From assembly GCF_003173595.1 (NCBI RefSeq), contig NZ_QGNZ01000001.1:1302001-1366000 (forward strand): a DNA stretch of 64,000 bases, given 5' to 3'. The notes under the pieces are model-generated. The model saw only the letters and a list, made by a program, of their open reading frames with translations, had not been told where the DNA came from and made no database searches. Within the stretch, counting starts at the first letter, position 1. Each line of letters begins with the position of its first letter. Source of the DNA: Pedobacter yonginensis. Its GTDB lineage: Bacteria > Bacteroidota > Bacteroidia > Sphingobacteriales > Sphingobacteriaceae. Position numbers and translations under genes: made by a program. This document shows, piece after piece, positions 9,649 to 18,249 of this stretch.

Positions 9649-10698
9649 ATGAACAAAAGCGTACTGATTATTGAAGACCATGATGCCATTCGTGCAAATG
9701 TGGTGGAAATTCTAGAAATGGCTTGTTACAACGTATTTCAGGCCGAAAATGGAAAAATAGGCGTGGATATGGCTCTAAAAAATATCCCCGATATTATTTT
9801 ATGCGACATTATGATGCCTGAGCTCGACGGCTACGGGGTGCTCTACATGCTGAATAAACATGTGGAAACTTCGGGCATTCCTTTTATTTTTTTAACAGCA
9901 AAAGCTGAACATGCCGACCTACGGAAGGGAATGGAACTGGGGGCTGATGATTATTTGATAAAACCTTTTGATGATATGGAGCTGTTGAATGCCATTGATA
10001 TTCGCTTGAGAAAAAAGGCGGTGGCAGAACAAAAGCATAAAAGCAATTCTGACGATTTTAAAACTCTTGTGGCTAAAACAGATGGTTTGGCAGCGTTTAA
10101 TAAAATTATTGAGGGCAAAAAGAGCAGGGAGTTTAAAAAAAATCAGGTTATCTACTATGAAGATGACCATGGCAAAGGGCTATACCTCATTACGCAAGGC
10201 AAAGTTAAAACCATTAAGCTGGCACAGGACGGACGTGAATTGATGACAGGTATGTACGGTGAAGGGGATTACATCGGGATAAACGCTGTACTTAGTGGTA
10301 GCACTTATGGCGACACCGCTACGACTATTGAAGATAGCTTGCTTTGCCTAATTCCTACCGAACAAATGGAAAGTGTTTTTAGCCTTTACCCCGAAGTAGC
10401 TAGAAATTTTATCCACCTCCTATCCAGAGATAACCGTGAAAAAGAAGAACAATTGCTGCAATTGGCTTATCATTCTGTAAGGAAGAAAATGGCTATTACT
10501 TTGGTTAAGTTGTATGAAAAAAATTTAAGCAATGATTCTTTTACCATTACCAGAGAAGATTTAGCGGCGATGGCTTGCATGGCTACCGAAACGGTTAGCC
10601 GTACCCTTTCTGATTTTAAAGACGAAAAACTGATCGACCGATCTGGAAGCCGGATTACGCTGCTTGATCTTACTGGCCTTATAAAAATGAAAAATTAA
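9649..10698 (+). CDS. Response regulator: receiver domain fused to a CRP/FNR-type regulator
   Basis: A 349-residue fusion. Residues 1-125 are a CheY-like receiver with acidic E9/D10, phospho-acceptor D53 (LCDIMMP), a conserved threonine in FLTAKA and lysine in LIKPF. Residues about 140-260 form a cyclic-nucleotide-binding-type beta barrel (KGLYLITQGKVK, GEGDYIG), and the C-terminus has a CRP-family winged helix (ITREDLAAMACMATETVSR). The FNR N-terminal cysteine cluster is absent, so sensing would come from phosphorylation. In rhizobia FixL-FixJ acts through the CRP-family FixK; here receiver and CRP output are in one chain. Regulation of the nearby palindrome-bearing genes is inference. Confidence 0.92.
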   Translation: MNKSVLIIEDHDAIRANVVEILEMACYNVFQAENGKIGVDMALKNIPDIILCDIMMPELDGYGVLYMLNKHVETSGIPFIFLTAKAEHADLRKGMELGADDYLIKPFDDMELLNAIDIRLRKKAVAEQKHKSNSDDFKTLVAKTDGLAAFNKIIEGKKSREFKKNQVIYYEDDHGKGLYLITQGKVKTIKLAQDGRELMTGMYGEGDYIGINAVLSGSTYGDTATTIEDSLLCLIPTEQMESVFSLYPEVARNFIHLLSRDNREKEEQLLQLAYHSVRKKMAITLVKLYEKNLSNDSFTITREDLAAMACMATETVSRTLSDFKDEKLIDRSGSRITLLDLTGLIKMKN

Positions 10699-11239
10699 GT
10701 TTTTTAAAGCTTGACGAGCCCTCAATCTTGTTGATTTAAATTATTCTGGTGATTAGATTTTGCGTTTAGCAAGCATGTTATAATTCCAGCACTTCGGATT
10801 AATTCGCATTAAATAAAATTTTCTCTACCACACTTAGCACCCTTAGAATTACGTAGGCTTTAGATTTTTTAAGCAACCTGAAATGGAGATGTTGATCGGT
10901 TATTAGAAAATCAAGACTTACAACCGCTTCATGCAAGCTCTATTCTTACAAAATAAATTCTAATACTCCAAAACAACCATAAAGCGATGAGTACTCATCT
11001 GCTCAAGAAAATGGATATGATACACTGTAATGGGCAATTTCATGCCTATATTTTTTGGAGGTAAAATAAATAGAGGTGCTCTTATAAAAAGAAGGTTTTT
11101 ACATAAATACATCGATTTACAATTACCACTCGATTTGTTCTTTTTTTCTTTAAATTTTACAGTAAAATTCATCATTTATGGAAATAATTTTGTTTTTCTA
11201 AAAAAATTTGCATTATTTGAAAAAAACAAAATCACATAT
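10699..11239. other. AT-rich intergenic region before the amine cluster
   Basis: No gene, RNA or clear terminator is recognised over most of this 540-bp stretch. A plus-strand open frame entering the Lrp gene begins at 11030, but the family start is the ATG at 11240. The last 55 bp hold the inverted repeat described separately. Confidence 0.5.
11187..11232. promoter_or_regulatory. Inverted repeat just upstream of the Lrp-type regulator gene
   Basis: ATTTTGTTTTT at 11187-11197 and AAAAACAAAAT at 11222-11232 are perfect 11-bp inverted arms separated by 24 nt; the second arm ends 7 nt before the ATG. Lrp/AsnC proteins often autoregulate through AT-rich palindromes, so this is a plausible operator covering the translation start. 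A related half-site (AAAACAAAAT) occurs at 14530-14539 before nhaC. The AT richness makes chance occurrence possible. Confidence 0.4.
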
Positions 11240-11734
11240 ATGAGTTTGCTGTCAAACAATCTTGATTTCGAAATATTAAAAAAATTGCAAGTCGATGGAA
11301 GAATTTCTTTTACCGATTTAGCCAAAGAACTCGATGTTTCAGTAAGCACAATACGAACTCGATATAACAATCTTGTTCAAGACGGCATTGTGAAGGTTTA
11401 TGGGAGAATTAACCCCGAAAAAATGGAGCTTACTTCCTATGCCCGCATTTTATTATCTGTTAGACCAAAAACCCAAATTGATAATGTAATAGAAAAGCTA
11501 ATGGCAATGCCAGAAATTAGCTTTCTAGCATCCGTTTCTGGCGAATTCGATATTGAAGTAAACACGATGTGTAAAGATAATAACCATTTACAAGAGCTTT
11601 TACACGAGAAAATCAATCATATAGATGGGGTTTACAACACCTTAACAAACTTCTATTTAAAAATCCACAAATTTTCTCCACCCGATTTAGATTATATTAA
11701 AAGTTGTATAGATAAAGATGACAAAAACGGATAA
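11240..11734 (+). CDS. Lrp/AsnC-family transcriptional regulator
   Basis: A 164-residue protein with an N-terminal helix-turn-helix (LDFEILKKLQVDGRISFTDL... then LDVSVSTIRTRYN) and a C-terminal RAM/AsnC ligand-binding domain (LSVRPKTQIDNVIEKLMAMP, VSGEFDIEVNTMC). The ATG at 11240 matches the family N-terminus. Its 3' end overlaps the aminotransferase start at 11718 by 17 bp. Regulators of this family respond to amino acids or related amines and usually control the adjacent catabolic genes, here the cluster reaching 25.4 kb. Confidence 0.92.
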   Translation: MSLLSNNLDFEILKKLQVDGRISFTDLAKELDVSVSTIRTRYNNLVQDGIVKVYGRINPEKMELTSYARILLSVRPKTQIDNVIEKLMAMPEISFLASVSGEFDIEVNTMCKDNNHLQELLHEKINHIDGVYNTLTNFYLKIHKFSPPDLDYIKSCIDKDDKNG

Positions 11735-13028
11735 ACTTTACGAAAGACGAAAAAATAGCGTACCAAATGCACTTGGAATTTTTAATCCTTCTAGTATTGT
11801 AGCGGCTAAAGGAGCAATAATTACCGATGCCGATGGAAGAGAACTTATAGATTTTGCTGGCGGAATTGGCGTAAATAACGCGGGCCATGGCGTACCAGAA
11901 ATTATTGAAGCCATTCAAAAACAAGCTGAAAAATTTATTCACGCATCTTTTAACGTATCTATTTATGAAGAATATCTGGATTTAACTGAAAAACTTTGCG
12001 AATTACTTCCTCACGGCGGGCCAACAAAAGCAATGCTTACGCTTTCTGGGGCAGAATCTATAGAAAACGCCATAAAAATAGCCCGAGCAGTTACAGGCAA
12101 ATCGGGCATTATTTGTTACGATGGTTCTTTTCATGGTAGAACTATGATGGCAATGACCTTAACTTCAAATGTAAAATATAAAGAAGGTGCCGGACCATAT
12201 GCTCCTGAAGTATATCGCTTAGAATATCCTTACTACAAAGCGAGTATGGCTAATCGAATGACTCAAGATGAGTTTGACGATCTAATGATTATGAAATTGC
12301 ACAAAACGTTTTCTTCAAACGTTTCGGTTTCTCAAACAGCGGCAATTATTTTAGAATTGGTGCAAGGCGAAGGAGGCTTTACTGTTGCATCAAAAAAATA
12401 TGTGCAGTATTTAAGAAAATTTTGTACCGAAAACAATATCCTTTTAATTTTTGATGAAGTTCAGTCTGGTTTTGGTCGCACAGGCAAATGGGCTGCGTAT
12501 GAGCACTATGAAGTTACGCCCGATTTATCTACATGGGCAAAATCTATGGGAGGTGGTATGCCAATCGGGGCGGTAATGGGCAAGCAAGAAATAATGGATG
12601 CCATTAAACCAGGCTTAATTGGCGGTACATATTTAGGTAACCCGCTTTGTGCAGTAGCATCATTAGCCAGTATAAATTTCATGCAAAAAAATAACATAAA
12701 TGCAGCCGGCGAAAAAGTGGGAAAAACAGTAAAAGCGCATTTTGTTAAATGGCAAAGCACCTTTCCGAATCATATTACTGATGTCAGAGGCCTGGGTGCC
12801 ATGCTTGCCATTGAGTTTTCAAATCCAAAAACCAAATTGCCCGATGGAGAAATAACAAAGAAAATTGTAAACAGGTGTTTGGAAAAAGGATTGATCGTTA
12901 TTACATCTGGCACGTATGGTAACTGTATAAGAATTTTAAGCCCTTTATTTATTGAAGATGCCATACTCGAAAAAGGTTTATCAATACTTCAATCGGTAAT
13001 AGAAGAAGAAATTCAAAAAGCTTCATAA
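11718..13028 (+). CDS. Class III PLP aminotransferase (4-aminobutyrate/diamine type)
   Basis: A 436-residue fold-type I enzyme that moves a terminal amino group to an oxo-acid acceptor. Seen: YDGSFHGRTMMAMTLTS, the cofactor-contacting IFDEVQSGFGRTGKWAA, and the PLP lysine K275 in WAKSMGGG. Family members use GABA, putrescine, acetylornithine, beta-alanine or 5-aminovalerate. It overlaps the Lrp regulator and is followed 39 bp later by an aldehyde dehydrogenase, the usual arrangement for conversion of an omega-amine to aldehyde and then acid. Exact substrate is undetermined. Confidence 0.9.
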   Translation: MTKTDKLYERRKNSVPNALGIFNPSSIVAAKGAIITDADGRELIDFAGGIGVNNAGHGVPEIIEAIQKQAEKFIHASFNVSIYEEYLDLTEKLCELLPHGGPTKAMLTLSGAESIENAIKIARAVTGKSGIICYDGSFHGRTMMAMTLTSNVKYKEGAGPYAPEVYRLEYPYYKASMANRMTQDEFDDLMIMKLHKTFSSNVSVSQTAAIILELVQGEGGFTVASKKYVQYLRKFCTENNILLIFDEVQSGFGRTGKWAAYEHYEVTPDLSTWAKSMGGGMPIGAVMGKQEIMDAIKPGLIGGTYLGNPLCAVASLASINFMQKNNINAAGEKVGKTVKAHFVKWQSTFPNHITDVRGLGAMLAIEFSNPKTKLPDGEITKKIVNRCLEKGLIVITSGTYGNCIRILSPLFIEDAILEKGLSILQSVIEEEIQKAS

Positions 13029-13067
13029 GGTTTTCTAACAGATGTTCATTTTGAAATAGCAGTTTAA

Positions 13068-14486
13068 ATGAAAAAACAGTACATAAACGGAAATTGGGTA
13101 GAAGGTATTGATGGCAATGTATGGGATTTGCAAAGCCCATCTACCGAAGAAATTTTAGCCAAAGTACCCTTCGGAAATGATAAAGATTGCAAACTAGCCA
13201 TAGATGCTGCTTATGAAGCCTTTCCAACCTGGAAAAAAACTACGCCTTATTTTAGAGCCGAAATTTTAAAGAAAGCAGCAAATTTCATTAGAGAAAATGT
13301 TGAAAATTTTGCCATCGAAACCGCAAAAGAAACAGGCAAACCAATGCTCGAAGCGCGTGGCGAATGGCTTGTTTCTGCAAATTTATTCGAATGGTATGCC
13401 GAAGAAGGAAAACGAAACTATGGTCGCATTATCCCAACTAATCGTGCAGACAAGCGTTCATCTGTAATTTATCAGCCTGTTGGTGTGGTAGGTGTAATTA
13501 CCGCATGGAATTTTCCGGCCTACAATCCCGCTCGTGCCGTTGCAGCCGCATTAGCTGCAGGCTGCACAGTAGTAATGCGAGGTTCGGAGTTTACCGCTTT
13601 TTCAAGTTTTAATATGGCCTTGGCATTGCATCAAGCAGGTATTCCTAATGGGGTTTATAATCTAATCAATTCCGAACCAATTTCTTCGGGCGCGGAGATG
13701 ATCCAAAATCCGAAACTACATAAAATTAGTTTTACCGGAAGCACACGTGTTGGAAAAATTCTGATGGATGGTGCCTCAAAAACAGCAACAAAATTATCAT
13801 TAGAACTTGGCGGCAATGCCCCGGTTATTATTGAAAACGATGTAGATGTTGCAACTGTAGCAAAACAAGCCGTAGTAGCAAAACTACGAAACTGCGGGCA
13901 GGTTTGTGTGGCACCACAGCGCTTTTATGTGCATACCAGTATTTTTAATGAATTTATTGCTGTAGTTAAAGAACAATTGGCTCAAATACAATTGGGTGTA
14001 AATGGTAATGCGGTTGATTTTATGGGGCCATTAATCAACAAAACTCAACAACTAAACACGCTATCTATCATAAACAAGGCTAAAGAGCAAGGGGCAACTT
14101 TGCACTATGGTGGACAAACACTCGAAAAAGGTTTTTTTGTGCAACCAACATTAATCGAAGCCAAACAAGAACAGGAGTTTATACAAACCGAATTTTTCGG
14201 ACCAATTTTTTTAGCAATTCCCTTTGATACACAAGAACAAGTATTGCAATGGGCAAACCAAACCGAATATGGCTTGGCAGCTTATGTGTTTACAAACCAC
14301 ATTGCAAAAGCAAACTTTTATGCCGAAAACCTCGAATTTGGAATGATAGGCATTAACGAATGGGCACCTCATGGAACCGAACTTCCTTTTTCTGGCTGGA
14401 AACACAGCGGTATAGGGCATGAGTCTGGTAGCGAGGGCCTGAAAGAATATCTCGAACTAAAACTGATCAGCTATGGTGGCTTTTAA
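13068..14486 (+). CDS. NAD(P)-dependent aldehyde dehydrogenase (succinate-semialdehyde/aminoaldehyde type)
   Basis: A 472-residue aldehyde dehydrogenase. Features: GVITAWNFPAYNPARAVAAAL for cofactor binding, SFTGSTRVGKIL, the catalytic glutamate in LELGGNAP, and the nucleophile C280 in CGQVCVAPQRF. It oxidises an aldehyde to the acid with NAD(P)+. Position directly after the aminotransferase suggests it takes that enzyme's semialdehyde product. The closest well-known functions are succinate-semialdehyde or 4-aminobutanal dehydrogenase; sequence does not separate them. Confidence 0.9.
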   Translation: MKKQYINGNWVEGIDGNVWDLQSPSTEEILAKVPFGNDKDCKLAIDAAYEAFPTWKKTTPYFRAEILKKAANFIRENVENFAIETAKETGKPMLEARGEWLVSANLFEWYAEEGKRNYGRIIPTNRADKRSSVIYQPVGVVGVITAWNFPAYNPARAVAAALAAGCTVVMRGSEFTAFSSFNMALALHQAGIPNGVYNLINSEPISSGAEMIQNPKLHKISFTGSTRVGKILMDGASKTATKLSLELGGNAPVIIENDVDVATVAKQAVVAKLRNCGQVCVAPQRFYVHTSIFNEFIAVVKEQLAQIQLGVNGNAVDFMGPLINKTQQLNTLSIINKAKEQGATLHYGGQTLEKGFFVQPTLIEAKQEQEFIQTEFFGPIFLAIPFDTQEQVLQWANQTEYGLAAYVFTNHIAKANFYAENLEFGMIGINEWAPHGTELPFSGWKHSGIGHESGSEGLKEYLELKLISYGGF

Positions 14487-14674
14487 TTTAATCATTTAAT
14501 TTTTCAAATATTGCCTATGAGTTAGTATTAAAACAAAATCTTGAGTCATTCCCTACAGGTAGGCTGTCAGTGATCACTTTTTATCAAAGTCTTTTAGTCT
14601 TTTATAAAGAAACCTCACTACAACCCTCCTGCACTTTCTAACAACTTATAATTAACCAACCAAACTAATTTGTT

Positions 14675-16198
14675 ATGGGAATTTACTCACTTATACCACC
14701 GCTAATTGTAATATTATTAGCAATTAAAACAAAATCATCACTAATTCCACTTGTTGCAGGCACCTTTGTCGGTTTCCTCATGCTGGCCTTCATTCATGTC
14801 GATCCGGTTACAGGCAACACCACTTTTGGTACACAAACCATTACCGTAACAGCAAAACAAATTGCAGAAGCGGGGTCAAAAGAAAAGGCATTGGAAGCTG
14901 CCACCGAAGCCGCAGCCGTTTACAAATTTCCAAACAATTTCATCAACGGAGTTTACAAAATTTTAATGCTGAACGAAAAAGGTGAAGGGCCGAATTTTAA
15001 TGGCACCTACTATAATAGTTTACTGTGGGTATTAATCGTTTGCGGACTTTTTGGGCCATTTATTCAGCTGATGATTGCTTCTGGAGGAATTTCCGCCATT
15101 GGCGATAAACTAATTACCAAACTAAAAAACAGAAAACAAAGCTTATTGGCAACTTACTTTTTAGGTTTTGTTTTTTTTGTTGATGACTATTTAAATGCAC
15201 TTTCAGTGGGTGCAACCATGCGAAATGTTACTGATAAATTTGGTGTACCTCGCGAAAAAATAGGATATATAATTGGTGCCGTTTGTGTACCTATTGCAGT
15301 GCTTTTCCCAATTTCAACTTGGACCGTTTACGTAGGCGGATTAATGAAAGATGGTGGTGGATATAGCGCAGATGCAGGCGAAATAGATGTTTTTATGGCA
15401 ACTATACCATTCAGCATTTATGCATGGGTTGCCATGCTAGTGGCTTTGTTATACATTTTAAAAGTAATACCCGATTTCGGAGCTTTTAAAACTGCACAAA
15501 AACGTGTGGATGATGGTGGCTCAAATGCCGCTCCAAATTCCGAATCGTTAAGCATAGATATTAAAGAATACGTATTGCCAGAAAAAAAATCAGTATGGTC
15601 GTTCCTTGTGCCTATGATCGTTTTAGTAGTGGCAACGGTTTATTTTGATAAAGACGTTTACAAAGGAATTATGTGTGCCCTTACCGTGTTAATTGCTCAG
15701 TATTGGCTACTAAAAGTTATGCCTTTCAGTGCCATACTCGAACAATTTGAAGAGGGTTTCAAAACGATGACATTTGTTTTAGTCGTATTAATTGTAACGT
15801 ATTTATTAAAAGAAGTAGGCGACCAAATGGGGCTTACCAAGTACGTAGTAGGTGGCATCAAAGCATTTCCAGTACAACTATTGCCTTTAATGATCTTCCT
15901 CGCCATCGGCGCCATTGCTATTGCTACAGGTTCGTCTTGGGGAGTGTACGCCGTAGTAACACCCATTGTTTTTGCTTTAGCTAAAGAAACAGGAATGAAT
16001 CCAATGCTTGGTATGGGATCCTTAATATCTGCTGGAGTGATGGGTGCAAACATTTGCTTCTATTCCGATTCTCGAATTTTAACGGCATCTTCTACCGAAA
16101 GTAATATGACTGCCCAAGCCATTTCTCAATTGCCTTATGTTATTATTACTACCGTAATTACAGCCATTGTGTTTTTAATTTTAGGATTTACAATGTAA
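14675..16198 (+). CDS. NhaC-family Na+/H+ antiporter-like permease
   Basis: A 507-residue protein with about a dozen hydrophobic segments and the NhaC-type signature FVDDYLNALSVG plus CVPIAVLFPISTW and ATGSSWGVYAVVTPIVFALA. A soluble loop of about 60 residues sits between the first two helix groups (TVTAKQIAEAGSKEKALEAA). Relatives exchange Na+ for H+ or for organic ions such as malate/lactate. Inside an amine catabolic cluster it may export a product or amine rather than serve pH control; that is inference. The GNAT gene follows 2 nt after its stop. Confidence 0.85.
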   Translation: MGIYSLIPPLIVILLAIKTKSSLIPLVAGTFVGFLMLAFIHVDPVTGNTTFGTQTITVTAKQIAEAGSKEKALEAATEAAAVYKFPNNFINGVYKILMLNEKGEGPNFNGTYYNSLLWVLIVCGLFGPFIQLMIASGGISAIGDKLITKLKNRKQSLLATYFLGFVFFVDDYLNALSVGATMRNVTDKFGVPREKIGYIIGAVCVPIAVLFPISTWTVYVGGLMKDGGGYSADAGEIDVFMATIPFSIYAWVAMLVALLYILKVIPDFGAFKTAQKRVDDGGSNAAPNSESLSIDIKEYVLPEKKSVWSFLVPMIVLVVATVYFDKDVYKGIMCALTVLIAQYWLLKVMPFSAILEQFEEGFKTMTFVLVVLIVTYLLKEVGDQMGLTKYVVGGIKAFPVQLLPLMIFLAIGAIAIATGSSWGVYAVVTPIVFALAKETGMNPMLGMGSLISAGVMGANICFYSDSRILTASSTESNMTAQAISQLPYVIITTVITAIVFLILGFTM

Positions 16199-16200
16199 TT

Positions 16201-16848
16201 ATGGTACAATCGAGTTTTAAGCAATACACGATTCAAACCCCAAATGAATCTCATGCGGCGGGTATGGCTGCATTGCAAAAAGTAGTTTTCCCTACCCTTT
16301 CAGATAAGGAATTGATTTCAGAAAGCGATTATATTAGCTATTTAGCACTTTTCAAAGAAGGCCAACTTGTTGTGCTTGATGGTGATAAGATTATCGGAGC
16401 AAGTACAACTTTCCGATATAATTACCATCCCGGTTTTCACACCTTTTTAGAAATTACCGATAACATGTCGCTTTCGAAGCATGACCCAAATGGCGAATGG
16501 CTCTACGGTGTAGATGTATCAATTGAACCCAGTTATCAACGCCAAGGAATAGGTGGTGCTATTTATCAAATCAGACAGCAAATAGCAAAACAATTAGGAT
16601 GCAAAGGGCAATTAACAGTGGGTATGACAAACGGATATGATTTGTGTAGAAACGAAATGACTATTGAAGAGTATTGCAAAAAATTAGAATTGGGCGAATT
16701 AAAAGACCCAACCGTTTCGGCACAAATAAAAAATGGTTTCCGCTGGATTGAACCTTTTTTCAACTATCTAGATGACCCTAAAAGCGGCAATGCAGGCATT
16801 TCAATTTATTGGCCAATAGACCCAAATATGACAATTGCCGATCTGTAG
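16201..16848 (+). CDS. GNAT-family N-acetyltransferase
   Basis: A 215-residue protein with a GNAT core. The acetyl-CoA-binding segment is VSIEPSYQRQGIGGAIYQIRQ (about 103-123), which has the Q/R-x-x-G-x-G/A loop. It starts 2 nt after nhaC, so it is translationally linked to the cluster. In polyamine pathways such enzymes acetylate amines before oxidation or for detoxification. The acceptor is unknown and a role on an amine is inferred from context. Confidence 0.82.
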   Translation: MVQSSFKQYTIQTPNESHAAGMAALQKVVFPTLSDKELISESDYISYLALFKEGQLVVLDGDKIIGASTTFRYNYHPGFHTFLEITDNMSLSKHDPNGEWLYGVDVSIEPSYQRQGIGGAIYQIRQQIAKQLGCKGQLTVGMTNGYDLCRNEMTIEEYCKKLELGELKDPTVSAQIKNGFRWIEPFFNYLDDPKSGNAGISIYWPIDPNMTIADL

Positions 16849-16888
16849 TTTATAACCATGCGCAAAAAAAATCGCCAAAATTTTTATT

Positions 16889-18247
16889 ATGATATTTAAA
16901 AGCATCAATCCATATACATTAGAAACTTTTCTAGAACATCAACTGGATTCTGACAATCAGGTAGATCGCAAGTTGAGTTTAGCCAATAGTGCCTATTTAA
17001 AATGGAAAAGCACTCCCTTTGAGCATCGGTCCGAATGTTTAATGAAAGCAGCTTCTATTTTTAGAAGAGATAAAGAAATTGTTGCACAAATGATTACTGC
17101 CGAAATGGGCAAAATTATTGGTGAATCTCGTGCAGAAGTTGAAAAGTCGGCTTCTAATCTTGAATTTTATGCACAAAATGCTGCTTCATACCTAGAAGAT
17201 ACGGTGGTAGATATGGGTTTGTACAAGAGCGTAATTTCTTATGATGCGATAGGAACCGTGTTTGCCATTATGCCATGGAATTACCCTATTTGGCAAGTGC
17301 TTCGTTATGTTGCGCCATGCTTAATGTCTGGTAATACAACTATTTTAAAACACGCTCCAAATGTTTTAGGATGCGCAAAACTAATCGAAAAAATATTTTT
17401 AGAAGCAGGAATTCCTGAAGGCGTTTTTCAAAATGTTTTTATCGATGTGCCCCAAGTAGAAAGGGTAATTGCTCATGATAGTATTCAGCTAGTAACACTT
17501 ACTGGTAGCGAAATGGCGGGTTCATCTGTGGCTAGTTTAGCAGGTAAGCATATCAAAAAATCAATACTTGAACTAGGTGGATCTGATGCTTTTATTGTTT
17601 TAGCCGATGCAAATATTGAAAAGGCCGTGCAGGTAGCCGTAAATTCAAGAATGATGAATGCTGGGCAAGCTTGTATTTGTGCCAAAAGATTTATTGTAGA
17701 AGAGGCTGTTTCAGAAGAGTTTACACAGCTGTTTCAACAAAAAATTAGTCAACTATCGCAAGGAAACCCTTTAGATGAAAACACCAATCTAGGTCCGTTG
17801 GCAAGAATCGATTTGGCAAACCAATTAAAAAATCAACTAAACGAATCCATAAATCAGGGCGCAAACTTAATTTTTGGAGGCAAGCAAGACAATTGCAATT
17901 TCACGCCAACACTAGTAACAAATGTATCCGAAAACAACCCTGTTTTTCAGCAAGAAAGCTTCGGGCCACTAGCAGCAATAACGAGTTGCAAAAACCAAAC
18001 GGAAGCTGTTCAAATGGCAAATAATCATCGCTACGGACTTGCTACAGCCATTTGGACTGCTGACTTAGAAAAGGCTTACCAACTTGCCCGACAAATTGAA
18101 AGCGGAAACGTTTTCGTAAACTCCTTGGTTCGTTCAGATTCTCGAATTTCTTTTGGAGGTGTAAAAAAATCAGGTTACGGAAGAGAACTCGGAATATTGG
18201 GTATTAGAGAACTCACAAATGTAAAATCAATCATTATAGAAAATTAA
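16889..18247 (+). CDS. Aldehyde dehydrogenase, succinate-semialdehyde dehydrogenase type
   Basis: A 452-residue aldehyde dehydrogenase of the shorter GabD/Sad type. Seen: FAIMPWNYPIWQVLRY, TLTGSEMAGSSVA, catalytic glutamate in LELGGSDAFIV, nucleophile C262 in NAGQACICAKRF, and FVNSLVRSDSRISFGGVKKSGYGREL near the end. Succinate-semialdehyde dehydrogenase, the last step of GABA degradation, is the likeliest role. It is a second enzyme of this class in the cluster, as expected if one acts on an amino-aldehyde and the other on succinate semialdehyde. The amine oxidase starts 2 nt later. Confidence 0.88.
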   Translation: MIFKSINPYTLETFLEHQLDSDNQVDRKLSLANSAYLKWKSTPFEHRSECLMKAASIFRRDKEIVAQMITAEMGKIIGESRAEVEKSASNLEFYAQNAASYLEDTVVDMGLYKSVISYDAIGTVFAIMPWNYPIWQVLRYVAPCLMSGNTTILKHAPNVLGCAKLIEKIFLEAGIPEGVFQNVFIDVPQVERVIAHDSIQLVTLTGSEMAGSSVASLAGKHIKKSILELGGSDAFIVLADANIEKAVQVAVNSRMMNAGQACICAKRFIVEEAVSEEFTQLFQQKISQLSQGNPLDENTNLGPLARIDLANQLKNQLNESINQGANLIFGGKQDNCNFTPTLVTNVSENNPVFQQESFGPLAAITSCKNQTEAVQMANNHRYGLATAIWTADLEKAYQLARQIESGNVFVNSLVRSDSRISFGGVKKSGYGRELGILGIRELTNVKSIIIEN

Positions 18248-18249
18248 CT

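Noticed and set aside
11030..11239. N-terminal 70-codon extension of the Lrp-type regulator
   Set aside because: The added sequence is non-homologous, Lys/Phe-rich and covers the inverted repeat; the family start is the ATG at 11240.
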